Part shown: in pieces, positions 1-8,916 of the stretch
Layout: each line of letters opens with the position of its first letter
Position numbering within the stretch: position 1 is the stretch's first letter
Assembly: GCF_001436045.1 (NCBI RefSeq)
Contig: NZ_AZER01000016.1
Span: forward strand, 372,001-436,000
Direction of reading: 5' to 3'
Origin: Limosilactobacillus frumenti DSM 13145
Lineage (GTDB): Bacteria > Bacillota > Bacilli > Lactobacillales > Lactobacillaceae
Length of the DNA stretch: 64,000 nucleotides
Notes under the pieces: generated by a model
What the model was told of the DNA's origin: nothing
The model's input: the letters and a program-made list of their open reading frames with translations, nothing else
Databases searched by the model: none
Position numbers and translations under genes: made by a program

Positions 1-710
<710 letters not shown>

Positions 711-711
<1 letters not shown>

Positions 712-2051
712 TATTCTTGCTCCTTCTTATGCAAAATCTTCGCAGCGGCGGTTCCATCGGCAAAGTGTAAGGTTACCTGTTGACCGCTATCAATTTGGTG
801 AACGGACTTCACCACTGACCGGCGATGGGTAACGTAAGTATAACCGCGGCTCATAATTTTCAAGGGACTCAGTGAATCAAGCTGGGCAATCAAGTTTTGC
901 ACCCGTTGGCGACTATTCGTAACCTGATTAGTAATTGCCTGGTTAAGCCGCTGCGTCTGTTGACCGACCGTCTGCAGGTCTTGTTCCAACTGGTGTTGTG
1001 GTGTATGCAAACGCAGCTGGCTAGTCAACTCCTGCAACTGACTTCGGTCATCCTTCACCATATTAACTGCGCTTTGACTCAAACTCAGTTGCAGTTGATC
1101 CAGCTTTTGGGCATAGTTTTCATACAAACGACTTGGTTGTTGAAAAATATAACTTTGCAACTGCTTGGCTAACTGCTTACGCGCAAATTCGATCTGGTTG
1201 CGCATCGTATTATTCAGCCGGGTCTGATCTTCTTGCAAGGTTAATAGGAGGTCCGATAACCGGACAGGAGTAGCCAACTCCGCTGCTGCAGTCGGCGTTG
1301 CCGCTCGCTGGTCGGCCACTAGGTCTGCAATAGTAGTATCAGTTTCGTGACCAACTGATGAAATCACCGGAATGGTACTGGCATCAATCGCCCGGGCCAC
1401 TACTTCTTCATTGAATGGCCACAGATCTTCTAGCGATCCCCCACCACGGCCAATGATGAGCGTGTCAAAATTGCCAAATTCATTAGCCCGATTGATTTGG
1501 CGACTAATATCAGCGGCCGCCTTGTCACCCTGGACAACTGTCGGGAACAGGACCACTTGGGCAATCGGATACCGTCGGCGAACCGTGGTATTGATATCGC
1601 GGATAACCGCCCCATCAAGACTCGTGACCACCGCAATCCGCTTGGGAAATTGGGGAATTGGTAACGCCGGCCGATTGAAAAGGCCCTCCGCGTCGAGTTT
1701 CTTCTTCAATTGCTCAAATTTCACGTAGAGGGCACCAATGCCGTCTGGTTCCATCCGATCAACGTAAATCTGGTAACGACCCGATTTCTCGTACAGGCTG
1801 ACATGACCAACTACTAGGATCTTCATCCCGGTTTCGGGACGAAACTTTACCTGGCGGAATTGCCGTTCAAACATGACGGCATCAATCACCGCGTTTTCAT
1901 CCTTAATACTAAAATACTGGTGCCGTTGACGAAGGCGGAAATTGGACAATTCCCCCGTCAAATAGACCGTCTTCAGATATGGGTCACGATCAAATTTTTG
2001 TTTTAAATAGCTCGTTAATTCGCTAACTGTTAGATATTGACTTCTATCCAT
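711..2051 (-). CDS. xseA: Exodeoxyribonuclease VII large subunit
   Basis: Catalytic subunit of exonuclease VII, acting on single-stranded DNA in repair and recombination. The 446 residues show an N-terminal OB-fold (about residues 5-110), the conserved catalytic domain with signature [16 protein letters not shown] near residue 200 and [29 protein letters not shown] after it, then a long coiled-coil region that holds XseB copies. It overlaps the 3' end of folD by 8 bases and the start of xseB by one, so folD, xseA and xseB form one tightly coupled operon. Confidence 0.97.
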
Positions 2052-2901
2052 TGCGTCTCCACTCTGCTAAATCAACCGTCTGTGCCATTAAACTGGCGAT
2101 GGTCATTGGACCTACACCACCCGGAACTGGCGTAATGTGACCGGCAACTGGCTCAACATCATCAAAGTCGACGTCACCAGTCAACTTACCGTTATCAAGA
2201 CGATGCATCCCCACATCAATCACCGTCGCACCTGGTTTAACATCTGCTTGGTCAATCAGATGAGTAATTCCGGCCGCCACAACTAAAATGTCCGCCTCAC
2301 GAGTTAATTTCTTAAGGTCCTTTGTGTGCCGGTTAGTTAAAGTGACAGTGGCATCCGCGTTCGTCAACAGGGCCGCAATCGGTTTACCAACCAAAATGGA
2401 CCGCCCAATCACGACCGCCCGCGCTCCACTTAACGGTATCTGGTAATGACGTAAAATCCGCATAATTCCTCGCGGTGTACAAGAAACGGGATAGGGCCCT
2501 GTTTGGTTGTCAAATAACTTACCGACGTTCAGGGGATGGAAACCGTCCGCATCCTTTGCTGGATCAATGGCATCAATTAGTTCCGTCTCATTCAGCTGTT
2601 TAGGCAACGGTTTTTGAATCATAATGGCATCAATAGAATCATCATTATTTAAGGCTGCAATTTCGTTCATTAATGATGCCTGGTCAATCTCAATTGGGTA
2701 ATGTTTAAGGACCGACTTAATACCTAGCTGGCGAGCCTTTTTCTCTTTATTTCGTGTATAAATCATACTAGCGGGATCGTCACCAACCATAATAACGGCG
2801 ATTCCCGGGGTAATGTGGCGATCAGTAAGGGCTGCGACCCGTTGTTTAGTTTCGGCATTGACCACCTTCGCTAACGAACGGCCGTCTAATAACTGCGCCA
2901 T
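2044..2901 (-). CDS. folD: Bifunctional methylenetetrahydrofolate dehydrogenase/cyclohydrolase
   Basis: Interconverts 5,10-methylene-THF and 10-formyl-THF, supplying one-carbon units for purine and fMet-tRNA synthesis. Visible family motifs are the YxxxK-type catalytic segment (YTRNKEKKA), QKPLPKQ, the nucleotide-binding [14 protein letters not shown], and [15 protein letters not shown] near the C-terminus. An upstream in-frame ATG at 2922 exists, but the ATG at 2901 has an AGGAG sequence eight bases before it and gives the standard N-terminus [13 protein letters not shown], so 2901 is chosen. About 285 residues, the usual length. Confidence 0.96.
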   Translation of the reverse strand: MAQLLDGRSLAKVVNAETKQRVAALTDRHITPGIAVIMVGDDPASMIYTRNKEKKARQLGIKSVLKHYPIEIDQASLMNEIAALNNDDSIDAIMIQKPLPKQLNETELIDAIDPAKDADGFHPLNVGKLFDNQTGPYPVSCTPRGIMRILRHYQIPLSGARAVVIGRSILVGKPIAALLTNADATVTLTNRHTKDLKKLTREADILVVAAGITHLIDQADVKPGATVIDVGMHRLDNGKLTGDVDFDDVEPVAGHITPVPGGVGPMTIASLMAQTVDLAEWRRNG

Positions 2902-3077
2902 CTGTGATCTCCTCCCTTTCATTTATAAGCTTTTAATCATCAATATTTTACCATACGAAAAGTCACAACAATTAAGATCAACCGATATTTATTAATTGAT
3001 CTAAAAAAGAGCATGACCGAAGTTATAGATGCTTCGTTATCACGCCCCATATTCACCTGCATGCTAGTTATGTATTG

Positions 3078-3491
3078 CTATTTACCCTCATGCTGCCGCT
3101 CAAAGTGACCTAATGCCCCATTGATGAACTTACGAGATTGGTCATTACTAAAGGTCTTAGCTAATTCCAAGGCCTCGTTAATAGCTACTACCGTTGGTAC
3201 ATCATTAACATACTGCATTTCAAATAAAGCAATCCGTAAGATCACTAAGTCGGTCTTAGCTAACCGATTGATTTCCCAGTCGTCAGCGAGTAAGGATGAA
3301 ATTTGCTCATCCAATTCACTCTGGTGGTCTGTAACGCCATTAACAAGTGCAGTTAAATATTCCGGAATTGCCTTTCGATCATGGTGTGGTAATGATTGGT
3401 AAACCTCTGTTAGATCAGCATCAGGGTTGGATTGCATCGCAAACAAAACTTGAAAAGCTTGTTCACGAATCTGGTGACGATTTTCACTCAT
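3078..3491 (-). CDS. nusB: Transcription antitermination factor NusB
   Basis: RNA-binding protein that with NusE (S10) assembles on boxA of rRNA leaders to prevent premature termination. The 137-residue all-helical protein has the family features: HQIREQAFQVLFAMQ at the N-terminus, LLADDWEINRLAKTDLVILRIALFEMQY in the middle, and VAINEALELAKTFSNDQSRKFINGALG near the C-terminus. The start overlaps the stop of the upstream Asp23-family gene, so the two are co-translated. An asp23-nusB-folD order is common in lactobacilli. Confidence 0.97.
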   Translation of the reverse strand: MSENRHQIREQAFQVLFAMQSNPDADLTEVYQSLPHHDRKAIPEYLTALVNGVTDHQSELDEQISSLLADDWEINRLAKTDLVILRIALFEMQYVNDVPTVVAINEALELAKTFSNDQSRKFINGALGHFERQHEGK

Positions 3492-3925
3492 TACTTGTCA
3501 CCCGCTTCTGCATTATCATCAAACATATTATCCGGATCAACAGTTTGATCATTCTTAGGTGGTACAATGCCCTTGATATGCACGTTAACTTCACCGACCG
3601 TTAAATCAGTCATCAGAGCAACCTGTTGCTTAACCCGCGCCTGAATTTGCGCAGCAAGGGTTGGCACAGAAACACCATAGTTGATGTAGACATCAACATC
3701 AATAATCAAATCATCATTATTCCCAGACAACTTAACGCCACGACGATGGTCAGAACGGCCGAGCAATTCACTAACGTTATTGGCTAATGAACCATACATC
3801 TTAGAAACACCATCAATTTCACTTGCGGCAATTCCAGCAATAATTTCCAGTACACGGGGAGCCAATTCGATCGTTCCCAATGACTGATCTTCGCTGCTTA
3901 AAATAATTTTTGAATTTTCTGCCAT
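3491..3925 (-). CDS. Asp23/Gls24 family envelope stress response protein
   Basis: Member of the Asp23/Gls24 (DUF322) family, membrane-associated proteins linked to cell-envelope and alkaline stress in Gram-positive bacteria. The 144 residues include GTIELAPRVLEIIAGIAASEIDGVSKMYG and the repeat-like IDVDVYINYGVSVPTLAAQIQARVKQQV followed by VGEVNVHIKGIVPP, all typical. It is the first gene of a coupled asp23-nusB pair. This copy lies in the translation and folate cluster, so it is the YqhY-type housekeeping member rather than a stress-induced gls24 copy; that distinction is inferred from location. Confidence 0.92.
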   Translation of the reverse strand: MAENSKIILSSEDQSLGTIELAPRVLEIIAGIAASEIDGVSKMYGSLANNVSELLGRSDHRRGVKLSGNNDDLIIDVDVYINYGVSVPTLAAQIQARVKQQVALMTDLTVGEVNVHIKGIVPPKNDQTVDPDNMFDDNAEAGDK

Positions 3926-4035
3926 TATTTGCCCTCCAATAATAATTAAAGAACGAATTATTATTTTACGCTCATGTCATTTTAATTGTTCAAATATATC
4001 ATTATCATTTTGCACTATCTGCGTTGAAAATGCAA

Positions 4036-4731
4036 CTAAGCGCCCTGACCAATTGGCAAAGGTGCTGCCTGGTCGATCCGCTGATTGTACCAGTCATGAA
4101 CAACCAATGAAAACTGGTAACTAGTAAAAGTCCCAAATTTTAACTGGGCCAGTTGGTCAACCGCCTTTAACAGTTTTTGAGGATTGGTCGGCTGCTTAAT
4201 AAAACGCGCGACTGTCATGTGACCAGATACAGTGCGGTAACGTTCCATAACTGGCAGACCCTGTTGCTGACACTGTCGGCGAATTTGGTCACGGATCGTC
4301 GTCAAAACTGGCGAATAAAAGCCCCCAACCAGGACGCCAACAGGACTCAAATAAACATTCTTAATTGTCCACTGAACTGGTCGCGCCTGAGCAATAACTT
4401 GAGAGATTACGCGTTGATACTGGGAAAACTGAGCGGGACTAAGTTGAAAATCCTTCTGCGCCCGTAATAAGTCGAGAATTGTTATATGAAGATCAGTCGA
4501 AGGATAATAGTACATGTTGGGAGCAGCTGAACGCAATGATGTTAAGCAAAATTGAATATTCCGTTTCACGTGGGCCGGCAAAGTCACCAACAATGTTAAG
4601 CCACGCCGCTGGTCAGGCTCGTGAATAGCGAGTATGGGATCGCCCGTAATTTGCTGAGCATTCAATTGCTGACGGCCACGTTCATCAATGGACTGATATA
4701 GGGCCGCTAATTGTTGATCAAGCTTTGTCAT
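4036..4731 (-). CDS. 2H phosphoesterase superfamily protein (2'-5' RNA ligase-like)
   Basis: A 231-residue protein with the two H-x-T/S motifs that define the 2H phosphoesterase fold: LHITIL near residue 103 and GHMTVARF near residue 183. Members act on cyclic nucleotides or 2',3'-cyclic RNA ends, but the substrate here cannot be read from sequence. The ATG at 4731 lies just past the stop of the pepP-like gene, with a GGTGG sequence eight bases upstream; a GTG one codon earlier is also possible. It occupies the place where many lactobacilli carry efp between the peptidase and asp23. Confidence 0.75.
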   Translation of the reverse strand: MTKLDQQLAALYQSIDERGRQQLNAQQITGDPILAIHEPDQRRGLTLLVTLPAHVKRNIQFCLTSLRSAAPNMYYYPSTDLHITILDLLRAQKDFQLSPAQFSQYQRVISQVIAQARPVQWTIKNVYLSPVGVLVGGFYSPVLTTIRDQIRRQCQQQGLPVMERYRTVSGHMTVARFIKQPTNPQKLLKAVDQLAQLKFGTFTSYQFSLVVHDWYNQRIDQAAPLPIGQGA

Positions 4732-4733
4732 CA

Positions 4734-5807
4734 CTAATCCACCACAACCAGGTCAGTGTCGGCAGTCGTTAATACTTGGGGGCCGCCATGGGTCACCAAG
4801 ATGTCGTCTTCAATTCGGACCCCGCCCAATGTCGGAATATAAATGCCTGGTTCGACAGTAATAATTTCATTATTTTTAAGGATAACGTTGTCAGTAGCTG
4901 GGCCATAGGAAGCAGGCAGTTCATGGACCATTAAGCCGATGCCATGCCCCATTCCATGGTTAAATTCATCACCATAACCAGCCTCTTCAATTAGTTGCCG
5001 ACCGTAAGCATCCAGCCGATCGCCATGTTGACCAACTTTAATATGATCAATCACCGCTTGACGAGCTTCATTGACGATTTGATAAACATCACGCAACTCA
5101 GGGTCAACCGAACCAATCGCAAAGGTACGCGTCATATCGGCGGTGTAACCATCAACATAGTAGCCAAAGTCAATAGTAACAATATCACCGTCAGTAATGA
5201 CCTTGTTTGAAGCCGTCGCGTGAGGCTTTGCAGCATTCTCGCCAGAAGCCACAATGGTTGGAAATGATGGTGCACTCGCCCCATGGCGTTTCATCCAGTA
5301 ATCCAGCTCAATTGCTACTTCTCGTTCGGTCATTTCTGGACGAATATGGTTGAGAATTTCTTGGTAAGCCTGGGAATGTAGATCAGCAGCTCGTTGTAAA
5401 CGGGCAACCTCACCACTATCCTTAATCATCCGCATCCGTTCAATTACATTATCAAAGGGAACCAAATCAGCCATCATCGTCTCATCGAGCAGGTCGTAAA
5501 GTTGATAAGAGATTGTCTTTTCAAATCCCAAGACTTCTAAGTGTAATCCTTGGCAGATCTGATTGAGGCTCCCGTAGTAATCTCGGGTAATGGTCCCCAC
5601 GACTTCATCAGTATCAAATTCTTCCAAAGCTAGTTGATAACGGTCGTCAGTGATCATAATGGCATGATGAGGAGTCACCAGCAAGCAGCCATCCCCTTGC
5701 AGAAGGTTAAAGCCGGTTAAATAATAAATATTCTGCTGGTTAGTCACCAGAAAGGCATCAATATATAATTTACTTAGTTTTTGCTGTAATTTAGTAATTC
5801 TTGACAT
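4734..5807 (-). CDS. Xaa-Pro aminopeptidase/dipeptidase, M24 family
   Basis: Cytoplasmic metallopeptidase that removes N-terminal residues before proline. It has the creatinase-like N-terminal domain (residues 1-125) and a pita-bread catalytic domain with all five metal ligands visible: TIDFGYYVDGYTADMTR (two Asp), HGMGHGIGLMVHE (His), VEPGIY (Glu) and GGVRIEDDILVT (Glu). The ATG at 5807 is chosen over the in-frame start 36 bases upstream because an AAGGA precedes it at normal spacing. Before prophage insertion this gene directly followed rpmA and its terminator. Confidence 0.93.
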   Translation of the reverse strand: MSRITKLQQKLSKLYIDAFLVTNQQNIYYLTGFNLLQGDGCLLVTPHHAIMITDDRYQLALEEFDTDEVVGTITRDYYGSLNQICQGLHLEVLGFEKTISYQLYDLLDETMMADLVPFDNVIERMRMIKDSGEVARLQRAADLHSQAYQEILNHIRPEMTEREVAIELDYWMKRHGASAPSFPTIVASGENAAKPHATASNKVITDGDIVTIDFGYYVDGYTADMTRTFAIGSVDPELRDVYQIVNEARQAVIDHIKVGQHGDRLDAYGRQLIEEAGYGDEFNHGMGHGIGLMVHELPASYGPATDNVILKNNEIITVEPGIYIPTLGGVRIEDDILVTHGGPQVLTTADTDLVVVD

Positions 5808-5875
5808 AAATAACGTTCCTTCGTTCAAATTGCGTATCACCATTATAGCATTTGCAATGATGCTTCCTGGTCAAA

Positions 5876-5917
5876 ATAAAAAAAGTCATACGGCTGACTT
5901 AACAGCCCGTATGACTT
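5876..5917 (-). terminator. Intrinsic terminator, formerly that of rpmA
   Basis: Strong hairpin with arms GTCATACGG and CCGTATGAC extended by AA/TT and CTG/CAG, followed on the minus strand by a run of T. It lies immediately beyond the left att core. Rebuilding the uninterrupted chromosome puts it 8 bp after the rpmA stop codon, so it is best read as the displaced terminator of the rplU-prp-rpmA operon. Confidence 0.88.
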
Positions 5918-5924
5918 CGATTTA

Positions 5925-5938
5925 TTATTCGGCAACTG
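5925..5938. repeat. attL/attR core, left copy (14-bp direct repeat)
   Basis: TTATTCGGCAACTG occurs here and again at 47088..47101. The right copy is the last coding bases plus stop codon of rpmA (reverse complement). The repeats bracket the integrase, structural and lysis genes, so they are the attachment core of the prophage. Confidence 0.93.
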
Positions 5939-6076
5939 AATACAAATGCATTTCATGGCTGTTTCAGTATAATTCCACGTGGCTATCAACGCGCTCTATA
6001 TAATAGGAAGAAAATCATTTTACAGTCATACTACTATCATATTACTTCAGAAAATAATCCCCCTATTGTCCCCTCT

Positions 6077-6199
6077 TTAATGTAAAATACCGGCATCAAA
6101 ACTAGATGTTGGCCTATTTTTTGCTCTTATAGTTAGGCCACCATTTTTACGAAGATTTTCTCTAGTAGCTCCTGAACGTTGGTTGATGGCTCTGTCTAT
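6077..6199 (-). pseudogene. Coding-like fragment without start codon
   Basis: An open frame of 40 codons (translation includes SGATRENLRKNGGLTIRAKNRP and ends in DAGILH) directly follows the HTH gene in another frame. It has no ATG, GTG or TTG that could start it and no ribosome binding site, but its composition looks like protein. It may be the 3' remnant of a gene lost near the prophage edge, or a C-terminal extension reached only by frameshift from the HTH gene. Not recognised as a family. Confidence 0.3.
6090..6122 (+). terminator. Rho-independent terminator reading rightward
   Basis: Hairpin CCGGCATC / GATGTTGG (8 pairs, two G-T) followed by T6 on the plus strand. No plus-strand gene precedes it, so it may block transcription entering from outside the prophage. 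Confidence 0.45.
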
Positions 6200-6390
6200 T
6201 TATTCAAGCCATCATAATAACTTGATAATCGACTAGCTAGTGTGAAGTTCATCTTTTCGATTTTTCGATTGCCACTTTGAAATCCATAAATCTGTTGTCG
6301 ACTAGCACCAACTGCCCTTGCTATATCAACAGTACGAATTCCAGACTCGAATAGTATCCATCTGATTTTCTTTTCTGAAGCTTCTAACAT
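6196..6390 (-). CDS. Small helix-turn-helix DNA-binding protein
   Basis: A 64-residue protein in which TVDIARAVGASRQQIYGFQSGNRKIEKMNFTLASRLSSYY reads as a helix-turn-helix plus dimerisation helix, like XRE-family mini-regulators. It is the second gene of a two-gene operon behind the 68-residue gene (17-bp gap), outside the lysis cassette at the left end of the prophage. A strong promoter overlapped by palindromes lies before the operon; autoregulation by this protein is a reasonable guess but untested. Confidence 0.7.
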   Translation of the reverse strand: MLEASEKKIRWILFESGIRTVDIARAVGASRQQIYGFQSGNRKIEKMNFTLASRLSSYYDGLNK

Positions 6391-6407
6391 AGTTACCTCC
6401 TCATTTT

Positions 6408-6614
6408 TTACTTGTTGAATTTGGTTGCCAACGCTTGGCGCAATTTGCCGGCATTGTCAAAGGTCATTGCTTCATCAATCCAGAGTCCATTTTCGTTCTT
6501 AACTGTTTCAAAAGGAATGCCGAACTCCCAGCAAAAGCCTTCAATATCCATTTTGTCCATCTTCTTGTCGAATTCTAAGCTAAAATCGTGAGCTAGTTGA
6601 GTGGTGGTAAACAT
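6408..6614 (-). CDS. Hypothetical prophage protein, 68 aa
   Basis: A 68-residue acidic, helical protein that I do not recognise. A well-placed GGGAGG sequence precedes the ATG at 6614. It is the first gene of an operon with a small HTH protein and has its own near-consensus promoter, so it is likely expressed during lysogeny. The pairing of a short unknown protein with a DNA-binding partner resembles toxin-antitoxin or moron pairs, but nothing in the sequence proves either. Confidence 0.65.
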   Translation of the reverse strand: MFTTTQLAHDFSLEFDKKMDKMDIEGFCWEFGIPFETVKNENGLWIDEAMTFDNAGKLRQALATKFNK

Positions 6615-6630
6615 TTTAAGTTCCTCCCTT

Positions 6631-6727
6631 GTAAACTGTAGTTTCTTTTCAAGGCTAAAAATAAATCCCCTATCTCTTTACACTTATAATATACACCATT
6701 TTAGTCCATCTGTAAACCATAGTTTAC
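6631..6727 (-). promoter_or_regulatory. Promoter with two palindromic operators for the left-end moron pair
   Basis: Reading leftward, TTTACA (6716..6711), a 17-bp spacer and TATATT (6693..6688) form a near-consensus promoter. A perfect palindrome GTAAAC-N4-GTTTAC (6712..6727) overlaps the -35, and a second nearly identical copy (6631..6645) lies in the leader just before the Shine-Dalgarno. Such placement suggests repression by a dimeric regulator. Confidence 0.72.
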
Positions 6728-6748
6728 TAGATAATCAGGTTTTTCAAC

Positions 6749-6974
6749 AAAAAAACGAGCCACCGAAGTGACCCGGAAAAAACCTTACTCCAAAGGCAAG
6801 GCAAATAATGAAATACAGCATTATTATATCAAAAAAGCCCTGCTGGAACAGAGCTTAGAACAAAATAAAACTAAACTTAGCATAGCAAGATGCTTATCTC
6901 ATTATACAGCAAAAAGCCCGGCCAGATTTCTCCAGTCGGGCTGTTATATTCAAAAGGGAAGCTTTTTCGCTTCC
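6749..6974 (-). terminator. Four tandem intrinsic terminators behind the endolysin gene
   Basis: Reading leftward: GGAAGC/GCTTCC then TTTT (6974..6952); AGCCCG/CGGGCT then T5 (6942..6911); AGCTCTG/CAGGGCT then T5 (6855..6831); GGGTCAC-TTCG-GTGGCTC then T-run (6774..6749). Together they end the late transcript and insulate the moron pair. Confidence 0.85.
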
Positions 6975-6987
6975 TTTCTAGATTGGT

Positions 6988-8235
6988 TTAATTACTAAAA
7001 GATCCAAATGGTCCACTTGAATTCCGAACAGCCATATATGCATAACCGTTGGCTCGTGGTTGACGAATCCACGTGTAGCCATTGTGGTACGACCAAGCAT
7101 CATACTTCACTTGTGACCCAGGTCTTAACGTAGCAATCAAGCTAGAGCTTGTACGAGCACCCCAGCGCAAGTTAACCCAGCTATTAAGAGTAAAGGTACC
7201 CTTTTCTGAATGCCAGGTATCGCCTAAATTATCTCGCCAAGTTGATTGATTAGGTTGGGCAATTGGCTGTTGTACCTTGTTGCTTACCTTCGCACCCTGA
7301 CCACTATCAGCTACCCGAAGGACTTGTCCTGGATGAATTACCGTTTGAATTGTGCATCCGTTCAATTGGGCAAGAGCGTACATACTCATGTGGTAACGAT
7401 TGGCAATTGCCCACCAGGAATCGCCAGAACGTACAACATATGTATGGGTATCTTGATGGATTTGCTTACCAGCATTAACAGCTGGAGTAGTTGTTTGTGG
7501 CTTCTGAGGGTTGCCATTCTTATATCCATTATCAGTAATCCCGGTTAGGTCAATATCACCATCCAATCCGCCAGCAATATATGTACTAGTAAATTGAAAG
7601 ATGCCAACATTATTGAATGATGGGAAATAATTGTAATTTGGGTAAGGCGTGACAGCATAGTTTGGATATTCTGCTAACCAAAGTTGATACTTACCTGCTA
7701 AATAATACAAGTTGGTGTTGTTCATCAGGTAATTCTTATAACCGTACAGAACTGGTGTATAGCCAGCATTCTTAATGCGAGTTAACGCGTAATCTAGTAC
7801 AGCTGTGTTTTGATACCCTGATTCAACATCAAGCGCAACTATGGAACCCTTAGGCGTTTGTACTTTAGGTAAAAAGTAATTCAGAACATAATCAGCTTGT
7901 GATTGAGTAGTAACATTCTGCCACCAAATATATGTGTGAGCCCGTTTACCTTGTGCGATGGTTGAAGCAACCTGTGTTGGATAGGTCCATTGATCATAAA
8001 GATTCCACCCGGTTGTTGTTCCACCAATCTGAGAAATTGAAAATTTATCGTTGTTGTATCCCCAAACTCCGTTGGTACCCTGGTACTTTGACCAGTCGAC
8101 ACCATGATCGCCTTTGGCAGCCTTAACTACTGGTAAGTACTGACTGTTCAGTTCAACAGTGCCAGTTGTGACCGGGGCCATTAAAAAAGCGGCTGCAAAC
8201 GCAACCGCAATTTTTTTACTTAGTTTGTGCTTCAT
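6988..8235 (-). CDS. Endolysin: secreted GH25 muramidase with LysM and SH3b domains
   Basis: Cell-wall hydrolase that cuts the N-acetylmuramic acid linkage to release phage. From the ATG at 8235 the protein has a Sec-type signal peptide (KHKLSKKIAVAFAAAFLMAP), a GH25 domain beginning GDHGVDWSKYQ with the acidic motif ALDVESG, a LysM repeat (TYVVRSGDSWWAIANRYHMS ... IHPGQVLRV) and a C-terminal bacterial SH3 domain. The signal peptide means export can be Sec-dependent, with the holin acting as trigger. The gene overlaps the holin 3' end. No strong Shine-Dalgarno is seen, so the GTG at 8247 is an alternative start. Confidence 0.93.
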   Translation of the reverse strand: MKHKLSKKIAVAFAAAFLMAPVTTGTVELNSQYLPVVKAAKGDHGVDWSKYQGTNGVWGYNNDKFSISQIGGTTTGWNLYDQWTYPTQVASTIAQGKRAHTYIWWQNVTTQSQADYVLNYFLPKVQTPKGSIVALDVESGYQNTAVLDYALTRIKNAGYTPVLYGYKNYLMNNTNLYYLAGKYQLWLAEYPNYAVTPYPNYNYFPSFNNVGIFQFTSTYIAGGLDGDIDLTGITDNGYKNGNPQKPQTTTPAVNAGKQIHQDTHTYVVRSGDSWWAIANRYHMSMYALAQLNGCTIQTVIHPGQVLRVADSGQGAKVSNKVQQPIAQPNQSTWRDNLGDTWHSEKGTFTLNSWVNLRWGARTSSSLIATLRPGSQVKYDAWSYHNGYTWIRQPRANGYAYMAVRNSSGPFGSFSN

Positions 8236-8524
8236 TATTATTGTCACCGTCTTTCTGCTGAGGAGCTGTTACTTTGAGATTTTCGTTAGTTGGAGGTTCG
8301 ACTTCCCCATTACCTTCAACAAATCCGCAAAGGCCAAGTAATGTCAACAACGTATTAATAATTGCTACAATTTGATCCCAGTGGCCATAAGAAAAACCAT
8401 AAGCAATCATAATTTGCTGAACCAATACGATTAACAGTGTAATAAAAGACGCCACAACCGTTTTATTGATCGTGCCGTCTGCATTCATAAATTTATTAAC
8501 AATTGACTTTTTTAACTTATCCAT
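8216..8524 (-). CDS. Phage holin (phi LC3 / phage_holin_1 type)
   Basis: A 102-residue protein with FMNADGTINKTVVASFITLLIVLVQQIMIAYG and a second hydrophobic segment QIVAIINTLLTLLGLCGFV, giving two membrane helices, then a charged C-terminus. This layout, including the MNADGTINKTV opening, is that of Gram-positive class II holins. The ATG at 8524 follows AGGTGAG; longer in-frame versions lack a ribosome binding site. It lies between the XhlA-like gene and the endolysin. Confidence 0.88.
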   Translation of the reverse strand: MDKLKKSIVNKFMNADGTINKTVVASFITLLIVLVQQIMIAYGFSYGHWDQIVAIINTLLTLLGLCGFVEGNGEVEPPTNENLKVTAPQQKDGDNNNEAQTK

Positions 8525-8528
8525 GTTC

Positions 8529-8852
8529 TCACCTGCTTTTTTTCTTAAAAACTTCTTGTTCCAGGTTCTTGATGCGAGTATTTCTAACCTTAGCCTCACC
8601 GATATGCTCTTCAAAGCGATCTTCTAGTTTATCGACACGTTCGGCTGTTCGATCAGCACTTGACTGAATTGCATTAATAGTGTGACTCAAAGCATGAATC
8701 TGATTAATCAGCCTTTTAACTGAGTTTGATAAATTTTCCGTACCGTTTTTTATAGCAACGTTAAGTAGCCAAATGAATATCCCGCCGGCAATCGAAAAAA
8801 TGGTGGCAATTGCCATCCATTCGTCTAGTGAATATCCCATAACATGATGCAT
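8529..8852 (-). CDS. XhlA-like small membrane protein of the lysis cassette
   Basis: A 107-residue protein with one N-terminal membrane helix (MAIATIFSIAGGIFIWLLNVAI) and a long coiled coil with heptads through RVDKLEDRFEEHIGEAK and further to the C-terminus. Proteins of this shape (XhlA/hemolysin-like) usually sit directly before holins and assist lysis. The ATG at 8852 follows GGGGGTGAG at good spacing. It ends just ahead of the holin start and is probably co-transcribed with holin and endolysin. Confidence 0.7.
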   Translation of the reverse strand: MHHVMGYSLDEWMAIATIFSIAGGIFIWLLNVAIKNGTENLSNSVKRLINQIHALSHTINAIQSSADRTAERVDKLEDRFEEHIGEAKVRNTRIKNLEQEVFKKKSR

Positions 8853-8883
8853 TCACTCACCCCCTAAATTTACGTAAAATAAA

Positions 8884-8908
8884 AACGCCCTTGATAGGAC
8901 GTTTTTTT
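8884..8908 (-). terminator. Bidirectional-looking terminator behind the FRG gene
   Basis: Hairpin ACGCCC/GGACGT (one mismatch) flanked by A-run and T7 on both sides, in the gap between the FRG-domain gene and the XhlA-like gene. It would end the FRG transcript and separate it from the lysis cassette. Confidence 0.6.
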
Positions 8909-8916
8909 ATACTCAA

